DNA from: Deltaproteobacteria bacterium
GTDB taxonomy: Bacteria; Desulfobacterota; Syntrophorhabdia; Syntrophorhabdales; Syntrophorhabdaceae
Assembly: GCA_003506795.1 (NCBI GenBank)
Contig: DNYO01000142.1
Location: forward strand, 1-6,073
Direction of reading: 5' to 3'
DNA: 6,073 bases
This document shows, piece after piece, positions 5,165 to 6,073 of the stretch. The translations under genes and the position numbers were made by a program. The stretch's first letter is position 1; each line of letters opens with the position of its first letter. The notes below the pieces were generated by a model that had not been told where the DNA came from, searched no databases, and was given only the letters and a program-made list of their open reading frames with translations.

Positions 5165-5557
5165 ATGAGATACAGAATTTTGGTCGTCGATGATGATGAG
5201 ATAGTGTCCGCCTTGGTTGGGGAAATGCTGGACCGCATGGGCTATACGCCGGTTGTGTGCACCAAACCGGGTGACGCACTTACGCTCTTTTCGAGGTCCC
5301 CGGGAACATTCGATGCAGTAATCGTGGATGAGATAATGCCCGACATGAGGGGGACCGAACTGGCCGCTAAAATCCTCCGGATAAAAGACGACATCCCCAT
5401 AATCCTGACGACCGGCCGAGGCGACACGCTCTCCCTGGAGAAGATCAGAAAGAGCGGCGTACGGGCCACGCTGATTAAGCCCGTCCTGAGGGAGTGGCTT
5501 CAAAAAACTCTAGCCGGCCTGTTGAAACAGCGAAAACAAGACCCTAAAGACGAGTAG
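5165..5557 (+). CDS. Stand-alone receiver-domain response regulator (second)
   Basis: A 130-aa receiver-only protein. Counting from the ATG at 5165, the acidic residues are D9-D10-D11, the phosphoacceptor is D55 (VIVDEIMP), the switch is T83 (ILTTG) and the conserved lysine K105 (LIKP). A charged tail (KQRKQDPKDE) follows the last helix. The frame is open upstream to an ATG at 5108, but those 19 extra residues (basic, no conserved features) lie before the first beta strand, and no ribosome binding site precedes the ATGs at 5108 or 5150. AAGAG (5155-5159) lies five bases ahead of 5165, so I take that start. There is no output domain and no kinase nearby. It differs clearly from the other receiver in the window, so the two are not a recent duplication. 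It diverges from the 93-aa gene across 214 bp. Confidence 0.87.
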   Translation: MRYRILVVDDDEIVSALVGEMLDRMGYTPVVCTKPGDALTLFSRSPGTFDAVIVDEIMPDMRGTELAAKILRIKDDIPIILTTGRGDTLSLEKIRKSGVRATLIKPVLREWLQKTLAGLLKQRKQDPKDE

Positions 5558-5618
5558 CATGCCTCAATCAGGACGTCCCCCACTCTGCAAGGCAGCCAAC
5601 TTCAGAGAAGGTGAAAAG

Positions 5619-5786
5619 ATGAAAAGGACAGACGTCTCCTTTATTCCGTGTTGCGAGGTCCGCGCAGGACCCAATCCCCCGGCAGCCACGCTACGGATCA
5701 CACCCGTTAAGCGCTTTCGGCTCGCTCGATGCTCATTTGCGGACAGAGGTGGTTGCGAAATGTGGACTGGGAATCCGCAAACATGA
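5619..5786 (+). CDS. Doubtful 55-codon ORF downstream of the response regulator
   Basis: The only support is AAGGTG (5608-5613) five bases before the ATG and an in-frame stop after 55 codons. The product is rich in Arg, Pro, Cys and Gly and has no hydrophobic core, signal peptide or family resemblance. The second half overlaps an inverted repeat (5732-5787), and the amino-acid mix looks like translated non-coding DNA. An alternative ATG at 5559 gives 75 codons but has no ribosome binding site. I think it more likely non-coding than a gene. Confidence 0.15.
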   Translation: MKRTDVSFIPCCEVRAGPNPPAATLRITPVKRFRLARCSFADRGGCEMWTGNPQT

Positions 5787-5787
5787 G
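5732..5787. repeat. Imperfect inverted repeat (12 bp with bulge)
   Basis: CTCATTTGCGGA (5732-5743) pairs with TCCGCAAACATGAG (5774-5787) over 12 bp, with an AC bulge on the right arm and a 30-nt loop. There is no T-tract after it, so it is not a standard terminator on the plus strand. It could be an RNA structure or a relic of a repeat element. Confidence 0.45.
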
Positions 5788-5830
5788 TTATCGGCGTGTT
5801 TCCAACCCGGTGCAGTCAGACGCATCGGTC

Positions 5831-5849
5831 CCGGTCACTTCGTGCCCGG
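5831..5849. repeat. Short GC-rich hairpin
   Basis: CCGGTCAC (5831-5838) faces GTGCCCGG (5842-5849) around a TTC loop, with one mismatch (T5835 opposite C5845). It sits in the GC-rich gene-free stretch and has no visible partner gene. Confidence 0.35.
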
Positions 5850-6073
5850 TCCGCGCGCCCCGAAAGCGGAACGGGTCCCGTGATCCTTCGCCTTAACTAA
5901 AAAATACTTTATTCATTTCCAAAGCATCCCAATTTGACACCACTTGTATCGCTTCCTGATCATATGGAGCTCTAAGGTAAGCACGGCAAAATCGGTAATC
6001 AGTTGCGGGGAGAATGGTCTGGGTATTGTTTCCGGGACTTGAGTGGTACCGTACAGTTTTTCATTGCCTAAAG

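Larger units (their letters stand above)
5558..6073. other. 516-bp stretch without a supported gene
   Basis: No open frame here has both convincing coding character and a family match. The left part (to about 5890) is GC-rich and carries inverted repeats; the right part is more AT-rich from 5895 on. TTGACA (5934-5939) is a perfect -35 hexamer, but no good -10 follows (TGATCA at 17 bp). On the minus strand one frame is open from the right edge to a stop at 5913-5915 (52 codons), possibly the 3' end of a gene lying beyond the window; its product is unfamiliar. On the plus strand an ATG at 6014 is open to the edge for 20 codons, with GGGG three bases or fewer ahead. No tRNA, riboswitch or insertion-sequence end is recognised. 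Confidence 0.6.

Noticed and set aside
4865..5503. Minus-strand 212-codon frame opposite the second response regulator
   Set aside because: It overlaps the receiver gene and the 93-aa gene; the receiver motifs show the coding strand, and this product has no recognisable domain.

Overview
The window reads as chromosomal DNA of an anaerobic or microaerophilic Gram-negative bacterium, most likely Desulfobacterota-like (a former deltaproteobacterium). The grounds are a class I Hcp (hybrid-cluster protein), an Hcp-linked ferredoxin of the type seen in sulfate reducers and syntrophs, stand-alone receiver proteins and a moderately high GC content. The lineage is inference; there is no rRNA or other marker gene.

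Positions 1-2740 form a nitrosative-stress or redox unit. A perfect FNR-family palindrome (16-29) sits at class II spacing upstream of a -10 box. It is followed by hcp (100-1731) with every hybrid-cluster ligand present, then a 130-bp gap filled by a mirrored heptamer repeat (1738-1845), then a 266-aa ferredoxin-domain protein (1862-2662) and an intrinsic terminator (2680-2740). The ferredoxin is the probable electron donor to Hcp, since no Hcr-type reductase is present.

Positions 2741-4294 hold independent single genes. A small four-histidine cupin (2865-3215) has its own promoter. It converges on a single-domain response regulator (3223-3612, minus). That gene diverges from an exported single-HKD nuclease of the phospholipase D superfamily (3758-4294).

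Positions 4304-4950 (minus) carry a two-gene unit: a 93-aa helical protein of unknown function, then a four-helix membrane protein of the YvlD / phage holin 4_2 family. A second single-domain response regulator (5165-5557, plus) diverges from them.

Positions 5558-6073 contain no gene I can support. The region has inverted repeats in its GC-rich left part, one doubtful 55-codon ORF, and a reading frame on the minus strand that runs off the right edge.

I see no transposase, CRISPR array, tRNA or rRNA. The least ordinary items are the heptamer repeat inside the hcp-ferredoxin unit and the unusual cysteine pattern of the ferredoxin. I found no clear undescribed multi-gene system.
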